From Oscillospiraceae bacterium (GTDB lineage Bacteria > Bacillota > Clostridia > Oscillospirales > Ruminococcaceae): DNA of 30,605 bases. The position numbers were made by a program, and so were the translations under genes. Location: contig JAEDMD010000001.1 in NCBI GenBank assembly GCA_016303195.1, positions 1-30,605 on the forward strand, given 5' to 3'. Below, piece by piece: positions 21,980-30,605 of the stretch (positions are counted from its first letter, which is position 1; each line of letters opens with the position of its first letter). The notes below the pieces were generated by a model that was not told where the DNA came from, searched no databases, and saw only the letters and a list, made by a program, of their open reading frames with translations.

Positions 21980-22591
21980 ATGGAGAAACATTACAGAAAA
22001 CTGAACAGACTGAAGAATTATGATTATTCGTCCAACGGTCTGTATTTTGTAACATTCTGCACTAAAAACAGGGTGCATTATTTGTCGGAGATAATTTACG
22101 ATGATCCGTTTGATGAATTTTCGCATGAATACAATGTAGGGAACGCCGCCCTCGGCGTTCCATGCGTAAAATTTACCGAAAACCAAATTGTAGGGGACGG
22201 CGTCCTCGACGTCCCCCATGTAAAACATACAGATTTCGGAAAAATCGTAAACGACCAGATAAATGAAATTAATAAAACCTACAATGATATAAATATCATG
22301 AAATATGTTATAATGCCGGATCATGTGCATATGATAATATATTTGTTTGATGACAAAAATGTTTTGGGTGGGACGTCGAGGACGCCGTCCCCTACAAATG
22401 CACGTATACCAGCATTAATATCGACATTGAAAAGATTCGTAAATAAAAAAATCGGATATAATATATGGCAGCGTTCCTTCCACGATCACATAATCCGCAG
22501 TGAAAGGGAATTTCTTGAAATATGCGGATATATCGACAACAACCCTATCAATTGGGTAAATCATATATACAACCAGAATTTTTGGAGGTAG
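21980..22591 (+). CDS. REP-associated tyrosine transposase (RAYT, Y1/IS200-like)
   Basis: 203 aa with HUH motif MPDHVHMII (H115, H117) and the C-terminal IWQRSFHDHIIRSEREF and YIDNNPINW typical of the TnpA-REP family. I cannot assign the catalytic Tyr by eye (Y160 or Y184). Such single-copy proteins cut and spread REP palindromes. Three REP-like palindromes lie inside the reading frame and code residues 52-62 (NVGNAALGVPC), 70-80 (IVGDGVLDVPH) and 129-140 (GGTSRTPSPTN region). They occupy loops between core motifs, so the fold may survive. It lies 6 bp after remB, and its last codons carry the gyrB ribosome site (GGAGG). No end repeats flank it. The frame is intact; activity is unknown. Confidence 0.9.
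   Translation: MEKHYRKLNRLKNYDYSSNGLYFVTFCTKNRVHYLSEIIYDDPFDEFSHEYNVGNAALGVPCVKFTENQIVGDGVLDVPHVKHTDFGKIVNDQINEINKTYNDINIMKYVIMPDHVHMIIYLFDDKNVLGGTSRTPSPTNARIPALISTLKRFVNKKIGYNIWQRSFHDHIIRSEREFLEICGYIDNNPINWVNHIYNQNFWR
22135..22161 (+). repeat. REP unit 1 inside the RAYT gene
   Basis: TGTAGGGAACGCCG, then CCCT, then CGGCGTTCC. The arms GGAACGCCG/CGGCGTTCC pair perfectly. Confidence 0.8.
22189..22216 (+). repeat. REP unit 2 inside the RAYT gene
   Basis: TGTAGGGGACGGCG, then TCC, then TCGACGTCCCC, with one mismatch in the stem. Same orientation as unit 1. Confidence 0.85.
22369..22396 (-). repeat. REP unit 3 inside the RAYT gene (inverted)
   Basis: GGGACGTCGAGG followed by ACGCCGTCCCCTACA. 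It is nearly identical to the unit at 30433-30460 and inverted relative to units 1 and 2. Confidence 0.85.
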
Positions 22592-24568
<1,977 letters not shown>

Positions 24569-24577
24569 GGAGAGAAG

Positions 24578-25153
24578 ATGGAAGAAAACTACAAGCTGGA
24601 AAAGGAATACACCATCCCTTCCGATATCTTCCGTGATGCTTACAAGGATTTCCAGAAGATATACGTCTTTCCGAAAAGCCGCATAAAGACAGTTATATTC
24701 GCAATAGCGGCGCTGATAGTGCTTATCGCAGGCTCAACTGTATTCGAGGATACGGGAGTAAAGGTGAAGTATATCTTCTATCTGCTTTTCATGGGATTAT
24801 GTGCGCTTTCATTCAAAAGCTGGGGTGACCCGAACAAAATGCGTGAGAATCTGGTAAGGTCCGTCCAGACACTCGGCGAGCCTTTGTACAAGATAGGCAT
24901 AGGCAGCGGATTTGCCGATATTTCAACGATCGCAGACGATGATTCAACTAATGTCGAAACCGAGGATGATGAGGTCATTGACGATCTCCTCCCCGAAAAG
25001 ACCCGTCTGACTGTGAACGAGAAATTCAGACTTCATGAATTTGAGCAGTATTTTCTCATAGTTCCTGACAGCGAAATGCTGTATATACTGCCGAAAAAAG
25101 GTTTCAGTGACAGCGAACTGGAAATTGTCAGAGGAATCAAAAATGAAGCGTAG
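24578..25153 (+). CDS. YcxB-like membrane protein, 191 aa
   Basis: Residues 1-36 are cytoplasmic. Two membrane helices follow (about 38-54 and 64-79), then an acidic soluble region (TEDDEVIDDLLPE). The C-terminal KFRLHEFEQYFLIVPDSEML and YILPKKGFSDSEL resembles the YcxB-like fold. Function is unknown. It starts 9 bp after gyrB with AAGGAGAG before the ATG, so it is probably co-transcribed with gyrB. It splits the usual gyrB-gyrA pair. Confidence 0.75.
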   Translation: MEENYKLEKEYTIPSDIFRDAYKDFQKIYVFPKSRIKTVIFAIAALIVLIAGSTVFEDTGVKVKYIFYLLFMGLCALSFKSWGDPNKMRENLVRSVQTLGEPLYKIGIGSGFADISTIADDDSTNVETEDDEVIDDLLPEKTRLTVNEKFRLHEFEQYFLIVPDSEMLYILPKKGFSDSELEIVRGIKNEA

Positions 25154-25271
25154 ATCGCTTATCCCTGCTTATGCATTTATCATGCTCTCCTCCTGTTCGG
25201 GAGCGGAACATATAAAGCCGTCAGGTGAAATATAAGCAGAACTTGAAAAGAAGTACAGAGAAAAGCAGTAA
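25143..25271 (+). pseudogene. Lipoprotein remnant or very short lipoprotein
   Basis: The ATG at 25143 overlaps the end of the YcxB-like gene. It opens a 30-codon frame MKRRSLIPAYAFIMLSSCSG and stops at TAA 25233-25235. The start is a lipoprotein signal with lipobox LSSC. Past the stop the same frame continues with eleven more codons (AELEKKYREKQ) to a second TAA. A decayed lipoprotein gene is the simplest reading. A functional micro-lipoprotein is possible. No strong ribosome site is visible. Confidence 0.5.
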
Positions 25272-25310
25272 TGAAACTGTAATCACAGAGAATTTTAAAA
25301 CAGAAAAATA

Positions 25311-25327
25311 AGGCAAAACATTTGCCT
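25311..25327 (+). other. Small hairpin in the gyrA leader
   Basis: AGGCAAA / TTTGCCT with an ACA loop, shortly before the gyrA ribosome site TTAGGAGG. No T-run. Confidence 0.35.
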
Positions 25328-25347
25328 GTACTCTTTAGGAGGAAAAA

Positions 25348-27978
25348 ATGTTATATAACGACAATTCCAAGGTAATAAATTCCGAGCTTGTTGACGAGAT
25401 GCAGAACTCGATGCTCAACTATGCTATGTCGGTAATTGTTTCCCGTGCGCTCCCTGATGTCAGGGACGGCCTGAAGCCTGTACACAGACGTATACTGTAC
25501 ACGCTCCATGAAAACGGTCTTACTCCTGATAAGGCTTACCGTAAATGTGCCGATACAGTCGGTGCTGTACTCGGACGTTATCATCCACACGGCGATGCTT
25601 CGGTATACGATGCACTCGTAAGACTTGCACAGGACTTCTCAATGCGCTATAAGCTCGTTGACGGTCACGGAAACTTCGGTTCTATCGACGGCGACCCGCC
25701 TGCTGCTTACCGTTATACCGAGGCTAAAATGGCTAAGCTGACGCTTGATATGCTCACTGATATCAACAAGGACACCGTTGACTTTACGTCAAACTACGAT
25801 GACCGTCTGAAAGAACCTGTTGTACTGCCTTCAAGATTCCCGAATCTTCTGGTAAACGGCTCTGTCGGCATCGCTGTTGGTATGGCGACCAATATCCCTC
25901 CCCATAATATGGGCGAGGTAGTTGACGCACTGAAACTCCTTATCGAAGACCCTGACTGTACACTTGAACAGCTCATGGAATACATAAAAGGCCCTGACTT
26001 CCCAACAGGCGGAATAATCATGGGCAGAGCAGGCATCCGTGCCGCTTATGCAACAGGCAGAGGAAAGATAATCCTCAGAAGCCGCACCCATTTCGAGGAG
26101 ATAAAGGGAAGAAACTGCATCATCATCGACGAGATACCTTTCATGCTCCGTAAGGAGAGACTGCTCAAGAGCATCAACCAGCTCGCTAAGGATAAGCGCA
26201 TTGAAGGTCTTTATGACCTCCGTGACGAATCCGACAAGGAAGGTATGCGTGTAGTTATCGAGCTGAAAAAGGATGCAATGCCTGAGATAGTGCTGAACAA
26301 GCTGTTCGCACTCACTCAGCTTCAGGATTCTATCGGAATCATCATGCTTGCCCTTGTAAACGGCGAGCCTAAGATACTTACACTGAAGCAGATGCTCCAG
26401 CATTACCTCGATTTTCAGGTGGATGTTATCCAGAGAAGAACACGCTTCGACCTGAAAAAAGCCCTCGAAAGAGCCCATATCTTACAGGGCTTCGTGCTTG
26501 CGGCTGACTATATCGACGAGGTCATCGCCATCATCCGTTCAAGTGCGACCGTTCAGGAAGCTAAGGAGCGAATGATAGAGCGCTTCAAGGATGTGGATAT
26601 GTCCGCACTCCTCGACAGGGCGCAGTATGACCTGTCAGGTCTCCATATTGAGGATCAGCAGGGACTTTCTGAGGAACAGGCTGAGGCTATCGTCCAGATG
26701 CGTCTCGGACAGCTCACAGGTCTGGAAAGACAGAAGATAACCGACGAACTGTACGGTCTCCTCACAAAGATATCCGACTTTGAGGACATCCTTGCAGACG
26801 TTAACCGTGTATATCAGATAATCATTGAAGATCTGGACAAGATACGCAAGAAGTTCAGCGATGACCGCCGTACAAGCATCGAGAATGTCAGCGGTGAAGT
26901 TGATATCGAGGATCTCATCCCGCAGGAGGAATGTGTTGTTACTCTCACAAACAACGGCTATATCAAGCGTATGCCGCTGACCGAGTACAAGACACAGCAC
27001 CGTGGCGGCCGTGGAATCACAGGCATGAAACAGCGTGAGGAGGACTTCGTGGAGGAAATGTTCATCTGCGGAAGCCATGACAATATCCTGTTCATATCCA
27101 ATCAGGGAATCATGTACAAGCTGAAATGCTATGAGATACCCGACGGTTCAAAGGCTTCAAGAGGCTTCAATCTCATCAATCTCCTGCCGCTCAATGACGG
27201 CGAGAAGATAGCCGCAATGATAAAGACCACCGATTTCAGCGAGGACAAGTTCATCACTATCGTTACCAAAAACGGCAAGATCAAGCGTTCAAACCTGTCT
27301 CTTTACAAGAATGTCCGCAAGAACGGACTTATCGCCATCGGACTTGACGAGGGCGACGAGATCGCAGGTGTACGCATGACTGACGGAAATGCTCAGATAT
27401 TTGTAGCTACAAGAAACGGTATGGCTATCCGTATCGAGGAGAGCAAGGGACGCTCAATGTCACGTTCTGCTCACGGTGTCCGTGCTATCAAGCTCCGTGA
27501 CGGCGACTATGTTGTCGGAATGGCAAGAGTCCGTGAGGGCGCAACTCTCCTGACTGTCACCGAAAACGGCTACGGCAAGCGTACCAAGATAGAAGATTAT
27601 ACTATCCAGTACAGAGGCGGTTACGGTAAGATCAACTACAAGGTCGATGATATCAGAGGCCATGTATGCGGTATCAAGATAATCGACGAGGACGAGGATA
27701 TAATCCTTGTATCCAGCGACGGTATAATCATCCGTATCCTTGCAAGCGATATCCGTGTTATGGGACGTATCGCAAAGGGCGTTCGTGTAATGCGTGTAAA
27801 CGAGGGCGCTCAGGTAGTGGCATTCACACGTGCAGAGCATGACGACAATGCCGAGACCGAAAAGGTGGAACAGCTCACCGAGGAGCAGGCTCAGCAGGCA
27901 GAAGCCGAGGCTAAGCTGGAGGAAGAAAACGAAATAGTCATCGAAGCCGATGAAGATGAGACTGACGATGAGGAATAA
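25348..27978 (+). CDS. gyrA: DNA gyrase subunit A
   Basis: Breakage-reunion subunit of gyrase. Catalytic Tyr is Y123 in AYRYTEAK (E. coli Y122). The quinolone pocket reads YHPHGDASVYDALVRLAQ: Ala84 replaces E. coli Ser83 and Asp88 matches Asp87. The C-terminal beta-pinwheel has the GyrA-box QHRGGRG (usual QRRGGRG). It ends in a long acidic tail rich in Glu, Gln and Ala then EADEDETDDEE. 876 aa. TTAGGAGG precedes the ATG. Confidence 0.98.
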   Translation: MLYNDNSKVINSELVDEMQNSMLNYAMSVIVSRALPDVRDGLKPVHRRILYTLHENGLTPDKAYRKCADTVGAVLGRYHPHGDASVYDALVRLAQDFSMRYKLVDGHGNFGSIDGDPPAAYRYTEAKMAKLTLDMLTDINKDTVDFTSNYDDRLKEPVVLPSRFPNLLVNGSVGIAVGMATNIPPHNMGEVVDALKLLIEDPDCTLEQLMEYIKGPDFPTGGIIMGRAGIRAAYATGRGKIILRSRTHFEEIKGRNCIIIDEIPFMLRKERLLKSINQLAKDKRIEGLYDLRDESDKEGMRVVIELKKDAMPEIVLNKLFALTQLQDSIGIIMLALVNGEPKILTLKQMLQHYLDFQVDVIQRRTRFDLKKALERAHILQGFVLAADYIDEVIAIIRSSATVQEAKERMIERFKDVDMSALLDRAQYDLSGLHIEDQQGLSEEQAEAIVQMRLGQLTGLERQKITDELYGLLTKISDFEDILADVNRVYQIIIEDLDKIRKKFSDDRRTSIENVSGEVDIEDLIPQEECVVTLTNNGYIKRMPLTEYKTQHRGGRGITGMKQREEDFVEEMFICGSHDNILFISNQGIMYKLKCYEIPDGSKASRGFNLINLLPLNDGEKIAAMIKTTDFSEDKFITIVTKNGKIKRSNLSLYKNVRKNGLIAIGLDEGDEIAGVRMTDGNAQIFVATRNGMAIRIEESKGRSMSRSAHGVRAIKLRDGDYVVGMARVREGATLLTVTENGYGKRTKIEDYTIQYRGGYGKINYKVDDIRGHVCGIKIIDEDEDIILVSSDGIIIRILASDIRVMGRIAKGVRVMRVNEGAQVVAFTRAEHDDNAETEKVEQLTEEQAQQAEAEAKLEEENEIVIEADEDETDDEE

Positions 27979-27984
27979 GCGCAT

Positions 27985-28785
27985 TTGAGATATTTATTTA
28001 TATTTTTTCTGCTGATATTCGTGATATATGCGCTCCTGGAAAACCGATACATACTCACCGTAAGGCACGAAAAAATGGGTGACGGCATACGGATAGCGCA
28101 TATCTCCGATCTTCACAAGCGCCGTTTCGGCAGGGACAATGTACGGCTCTGTCAGGCGGTGAAGCGTGAAAATCCCGATATCATTTTCATCACGGGCGAT
28201 CTTATTTCGAGAACTGAGAAAAATTTCACCATCGCAGGGAATACAGTGCGTCAGCTTGCGGAAATTGCGCCTGTCTGCATGATATTCGGCAACCATGAGC
28301 AGGATCTTTCACCTGAACTGAAAGCCGAATTTGTGAGCGTTGTCAGCAAAAACGGAGCTGATGTTCTGCGAAATGAGAGCAGGATAGCCGATATAAAAGG
28401 GCGCAGACTGAAAATTTTCGGACTTGAAGAAAGCTATGATGTGTACAAGGTCAACGGCGGTTACCGTGATCTGAAAGTCCTTGAAAAAGCCGATATCACC
28501 GAACTTGTGGGCGATTGCCCCGACGGTGAGGTGCTTCTTATGGCACATAATCCGTTTTTCGGCGAGGCATATTCACAGTGGGGAGCGAAGTATACGTTCA
28601 GCGGTCATGTTCATGGCGGAATAGTGCGTATTTTCGGCATTGGTCTGCTTTCCCCCGAAAGAAAGCCCTTTCCGAAGGTGTCGAAAGGCATTTACAGCTA
28701 TGGAAACAGCAAGCTCCTTGTATCCGCAGGACTTGGCAAGAAAAGGCTGTTCAACCCGTCGGAGATAGTTATTTATGATATTTAA
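27985..28785 (+). CDS. Membrane-anchored metallophosphoesterase (YkuE-like)
   Basis: Calcineurin-like phosphoesterase, probably a phosphatase or phosphodiesterase facing outward behind an N-terminal membrane helix (residues 3-18). Metal-binding motifs are complete: SDLH (41-44), GD (71-72), GNHE (102-105), MAHNP, and GHVHGG. The start is TTG at 27985, seven bases after the gyrA stop, with GAGGAA at a usable distance. Its stop lies inside an inverted repeat. Confidence 0.9.
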   Translation: MRYLFIFFLLIFVIYALLENRYILTVRHEKMGDGIRIAHISDLHKRRFGRDNVRLCQAVKRENPDIIFITGDLISRTEKNFTIAGNTVRQLAEIAPVCMIFGNHEQDLSPELKAEFVSVVSKNGADVLRNESRIADIKGRRLKIFGLEESYDVYKVNGGYRDLKVLEKADITELVGDCPDGEVLLMAHNPFFGEAYSQWGAKYTFSGHVHGGIVRIFGIGLLSPERKPFPKVSKGIYSYGNSKLLVSAGLGKKRLFNPSEIVIYDI

Positions 28786-28873
28786 GGCAACACTGCACAA
28801 AGCCCACCTAACGGCTTTGCACTGAATCTGCTTGCATATTTTCAGCACAGGCTTTGTGTGGTGCTTCCTTAAT
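28782..28873. repeat. Inverted-repeat element between convergent genes
   Basis: Ends TTAAGGCAACAC..CACAAAGCC (28782-28804) and the complement (28850-28872) match at 19 of 23 positions. An inner AAAGCC/GGCTTT stem is present. The TTAA ends supply the TAA stop of both flanking genes. There is no T-run. MITE-like or a two-way transcript end. Confidence 0.6.
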
Positions 28874-29480
28874 TCAGAATTGCAAATGTGATAAGCAGGA
28901 TTCCTCCCACCCATGAGAGATCATGGTCAAGGGAGGATATCTTTTTGCCTGCGATTCCGCCGAGCCATATCGCCGCCGAGCCACAGAGAAAAGTCAGCAG
29001 AGATGCTGCTGGCGGTGATATATCGCTGTATCCGCAGCTAAGTCCCATCGCCGCAGAATCCATAGAGCTTGCAAGAGCAAGAGCGGCGGCTTCACCTGCG
29101 GAAAGCACCTTTGAATGGTCGATATCAGCGGCGGTGTCATCGAGATACAGTTTCAGCGCAAGAGGACTTTTTCCCAGTTTCATGGACATTTCTCCCCTTT
29201 CGGTGATCTTTCTGACGAGAGTTCGGGCAATGCTTTTGGCTATGGTAATAATGCCGATGAGGATAATTACTGCACTTCCGCAGATATGAAAAATGTCAGG
29301 CGGTATGTAATTCCCCGAAATGTCCGAGATAAACAGTGATATTCCGAGAACAGCGGCGCATACAAGATTTATCACCGCCGAGGAAAGAAGCGGTATCTTT
29401 ATTCCGCTGTTGCAGTAAGCCGCCGCCGCAAGACAGGTATCGAAGCTGACGATAACAGCAAGGAAAAATTCGTCACACAT
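28869..29480 (-). CDS. ytaF: Sporulation membrane protein YtaF (MntP-like)
   Basis: Polytopic membrane protein with about six helices. The start MCDEFFLAVIVSFDTCLAAA and the repeat ALASSMDSAAMGLSCGY, plus FLCGSAAIWLGGIAGKK, match the YtaF family, related to MntP manganese exporters with paired Asp-containing helices. YtaF is a sporulation-linked gene in Bacillus. The start has GGAGGTG seven bases upstream; the longer in-frame ATG at 29561 is rejected. 203 aa. Confidence 0.85.
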   Translation of the reverse strand: MCDEFFLAVIVSFDTCLAAAAYCNSGIKIPLLSSAVINLVCAAVLGISLFISDISGNYIPPDIFHICGSAVIILIGIITIAKSIARTLVRKITERGEMSMKLGKSPLALKLYLDDTAADIDHSKVLSAGEAAALALASSMDSAAMGLSCGYSDISPPAASLLTFLCGSAAIWLGGIAGKKISSLDHDLSWVGGILLITFAILN

Positions 29481-29555
29481 GGCTTTCACCTCCGCCGTAT
29501 TATATTCCATCGGTTGTGAAAATGTTACGGACTTTGCGAAATTATCAGAAATAGC

Positions 29556-29584
29556 TTGCAATTGACGGAGATTCGTGATATAAT
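29556..29584 (+). promoter_or_regulatory. Promoter of the lipoprotein gene
   Basis: TTGCAA (29556-29561), 17 bases, TATAAT (29579-29584), the same hexamers as the dnaA promoter. Confidence 0.8.
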
Positions 29585-29624
29585 ATACCGTGCAGATACA
29601 ATTCTTTTGATCTTGGAGGAAAAA

Positions 29625-30296
29625 ATGAAAAAGACAGCGTCATTGATAATGGCTTCAGCATTGATAATATGCTCATTTGCTTCATGCACCGACAACAGCA
29701 AGGCTATCATAGGCAAATGGGAAATGAAGGAACTCAGCGATACCGACATCAAGGTAGGCGGACTTGAATTCAAGGAAAACGGCAAAGGCTCTATGTATAT
29801 GGACACAACGAACATCCTTCACGCTGATGGTAAGTCGCTTGTTGTAGGTTCAGGCGAGCAGGCAGTCAAGTTCGAGGAAGACCTGATAGAATATGACGGA
29901 AAGAACTTTAATATCAACTTGCAGGGACAGGATATCCTCTCACTTGAAAAAGTAAGCGGAGGAGAAAGCACTGACAGCTATGACGGAGAATATAAGCTGA
30001 AAAGCGGTGTAATGCATGATTCTATCGTAGGCAATATAACAAAGAATGCAGACGATACAGTTAACGGCGATGTTTCTCTTTTCATCAGCTTTGACGGTTC
30101 ATCCAGCGAAGTAACATTTGTTGATATATTTGATTATAAGGTGAACAAGAATAAGCTGGAGCTTTCAGGATATGCTTCATTCATCGGTGACAGCGCAGAC
30201 GGAAAGCCTGTAAGTGCTGATGTCGAGATAAAAGATGATGTTATGACAATAACAAGCAGTGAAAATGAAAAGGAAGAACTTGTAAAGGTCAAGTAA
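29625..30296 (+). CDS. Lipoprotein of unknown function, 223 aa
   Basis: A signal peptide with lipobox (MKKTASLIMASALIICSFAS then Cys) shows an exported, lipid-anchored protein. The mature part begins with an IIGKWEMKELSD lipocalin-like strand, then two beta-rich halves: the first with GLEFKENGKGSMYM, the second with YDGEYKLKSGVM and VTFVDIF. The repeated G-K-W and K-L-E-L strands suggest a beta-barrel. The start has TTGGAGG upstream; earlier in-frame ATGs lie in the promoter. It is monocistronic, with a terminator. Function unknown. Confidence 0.85.
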   Translation: MKKTASLIMASALIICSFASCTDNSKAIIGKWEMKELSDTDIKVGGLEFKENGKGSMYMDTTNILHADGKSLVVGSGEQAVKFEEDLIEYDGKNFNINLQGQDILSLEKVSGGESTDSYDGEYKLKSGVMHDSIVGNITKNADDTVNGDVSLFISFDGSSSEVTFVDIFDYKVNKNKLELSGYASFIGDSADGKPVSADVEIKDDVMTITSSENEKEELVKVK

Positions 30297-30300
30297 GCAC

Positions 30301-30329
30301 AAGGGAGAGCGTTATGCTCTCCCTTTTTT
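30301..30329 (+). terminator. Terminator of the lipoprotein gene
   Basis: Stem AAGGGAGAGC / GCTCTCCCTT, GTTAT loop, then TTTT. Confidence 0.9.
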
Positions 30330-30370
30330 GTGGTGATCTCAATATTCAAATCAATTTTCAAAGTAATTTG

Positions 30371-30577
30371 CCGAATGTAAGAAATTGTAGGGGCTGCCTT
30401 TGGCAGTCCTCAGTCTGTCGAAAAACTAATTTGGGGACGTCGAGGACGCCGTCCCCTACAAAACTTTTCACGAATAATAGACAAATTGTAGGGGCTGGCG
30501 TCCTCGACAGCCCATTGATTTACAACGAAATATGATTTTTTGACAAGCTGAGGACGGCCAATGGCCGTCCCTACAAT
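30371..30577. repeat. Cluster of four REP-like palindromes
   Basis: Units at 30386-30410 (TGTAGGGGCTGCC..), 30433-30460 (GGGGACGTCGAGG.., inverted), 30487-30513 (TGTAGGGGCTGGCG..) and 30551-30577 (AGGACGGCC.., inverted). Orientation alternates. Unit two is nearly identical to the unit inside the RAYT gene at 22369-22396. The sequence up to the window end shows no gene. Confidence 0.8.
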
Positions 30578-30605
30578 CAGTTCATTGCATTTATATGTTC
30601 GGGCG

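Noticed and set aside
30314..30535. 73-codon open frame at the right end
   Set aside because: Its product is mainly the translation of REP palindromes (GTSRTPSPT, GVLDSP). It overlaps a terminator.
30371..30577. Possible CRISPR array
   Set aside because: Units are palindromic, alternate in orientation and vary in sequence, with uneven spacing and no cas genes.

Overview
The window is a Firmicutes chromosomal replication origin, most likely from an anaerobic clostridial bacterium of the Ruminococcus/Oscillospiraceae type. Gene content and order are those of a Gram-positive origin. Everything left of about 16.1 kb in the origin cluster (rpmH, rnpA, yidD, yidC, jag, mnmE, mnmG, rsmG, noc, parA, parB, serS) runs leftward. 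Everything right of it (dnaA, dnaN, S4-domain gene, recF, remB, gyrB, gyrA) runs rightward, so transcription diverges from oriC. gpr (spore protease) and ytaF suggest an endospore former or a recent descendant of one. The genus is an inference from protein flavour and repeat style.

Layout. 1-570: repeat-rich, gene-poor. 572-2268: small unknown protein, gpr, rpsT. 2267-4440: a small accessory island between rpsT and serS. It holds a membrane-anchored GIY-YIG protein and a zinc-ribbon membrane protein in one leftward operon, near-identical palindromic operators (one filling the spacer of a perfect promoter), a small XRE repressor, a 20-bp inverted-repeat element, and two related DUF3789-like micro-proteins. 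4742-12873: serS, parB, parA, noc, rsmG, mnmG, mnmE, with parS sites scattered between and inside the genes. 12929-16054: jag, yidC, yidD, rnpA, rpmH. 16181-19189: the origin proper, with DnaA-box clusters on both sides of dnaA and two families of extragenic repeats. 19190-27978: dnaN to gyrA, with a REP-associated transposase gene (RAYT) between remB and gyrB and a YcxB-like protein plus lipoprotein remnant between gyrB and gyrA. 27985-30605: phosphoesterase, ytaF, a lipoprotein, and a cluster of four palindromic REPs.

How it works together. DnaA loads at TTTTCAACA-type boxes, which appear to be the local DnaA-box form. DnaN, RecF and gyrase support the new forks. ParB loads on parS sites and ParA separates the origins. 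Noc is a ParB paralogue with the known specificity residues of the nucleoid-occlusion type. RnpA/RpmH/YidC/YidD/Jag form the ancient translation and membrane-insertion cluster, and MnmE/MnmG modify tRNA wobble uridines.

The most unusual signals are: (1) the RAYT gene carries three copies of the same palindromic repeat family inside its own reading frame, and that family recurs at 90-162, about 4.6 kb and 30.4-30.6 kb; (2) the GGAC-N5-GTCC operator circuit at 3.2-3.5 kb; (3) parS sites written into the coding sequence of rsmG and mnmG as the peptide VSRET; (4) repeat elements inserted in the origin on both sides of dnaA.
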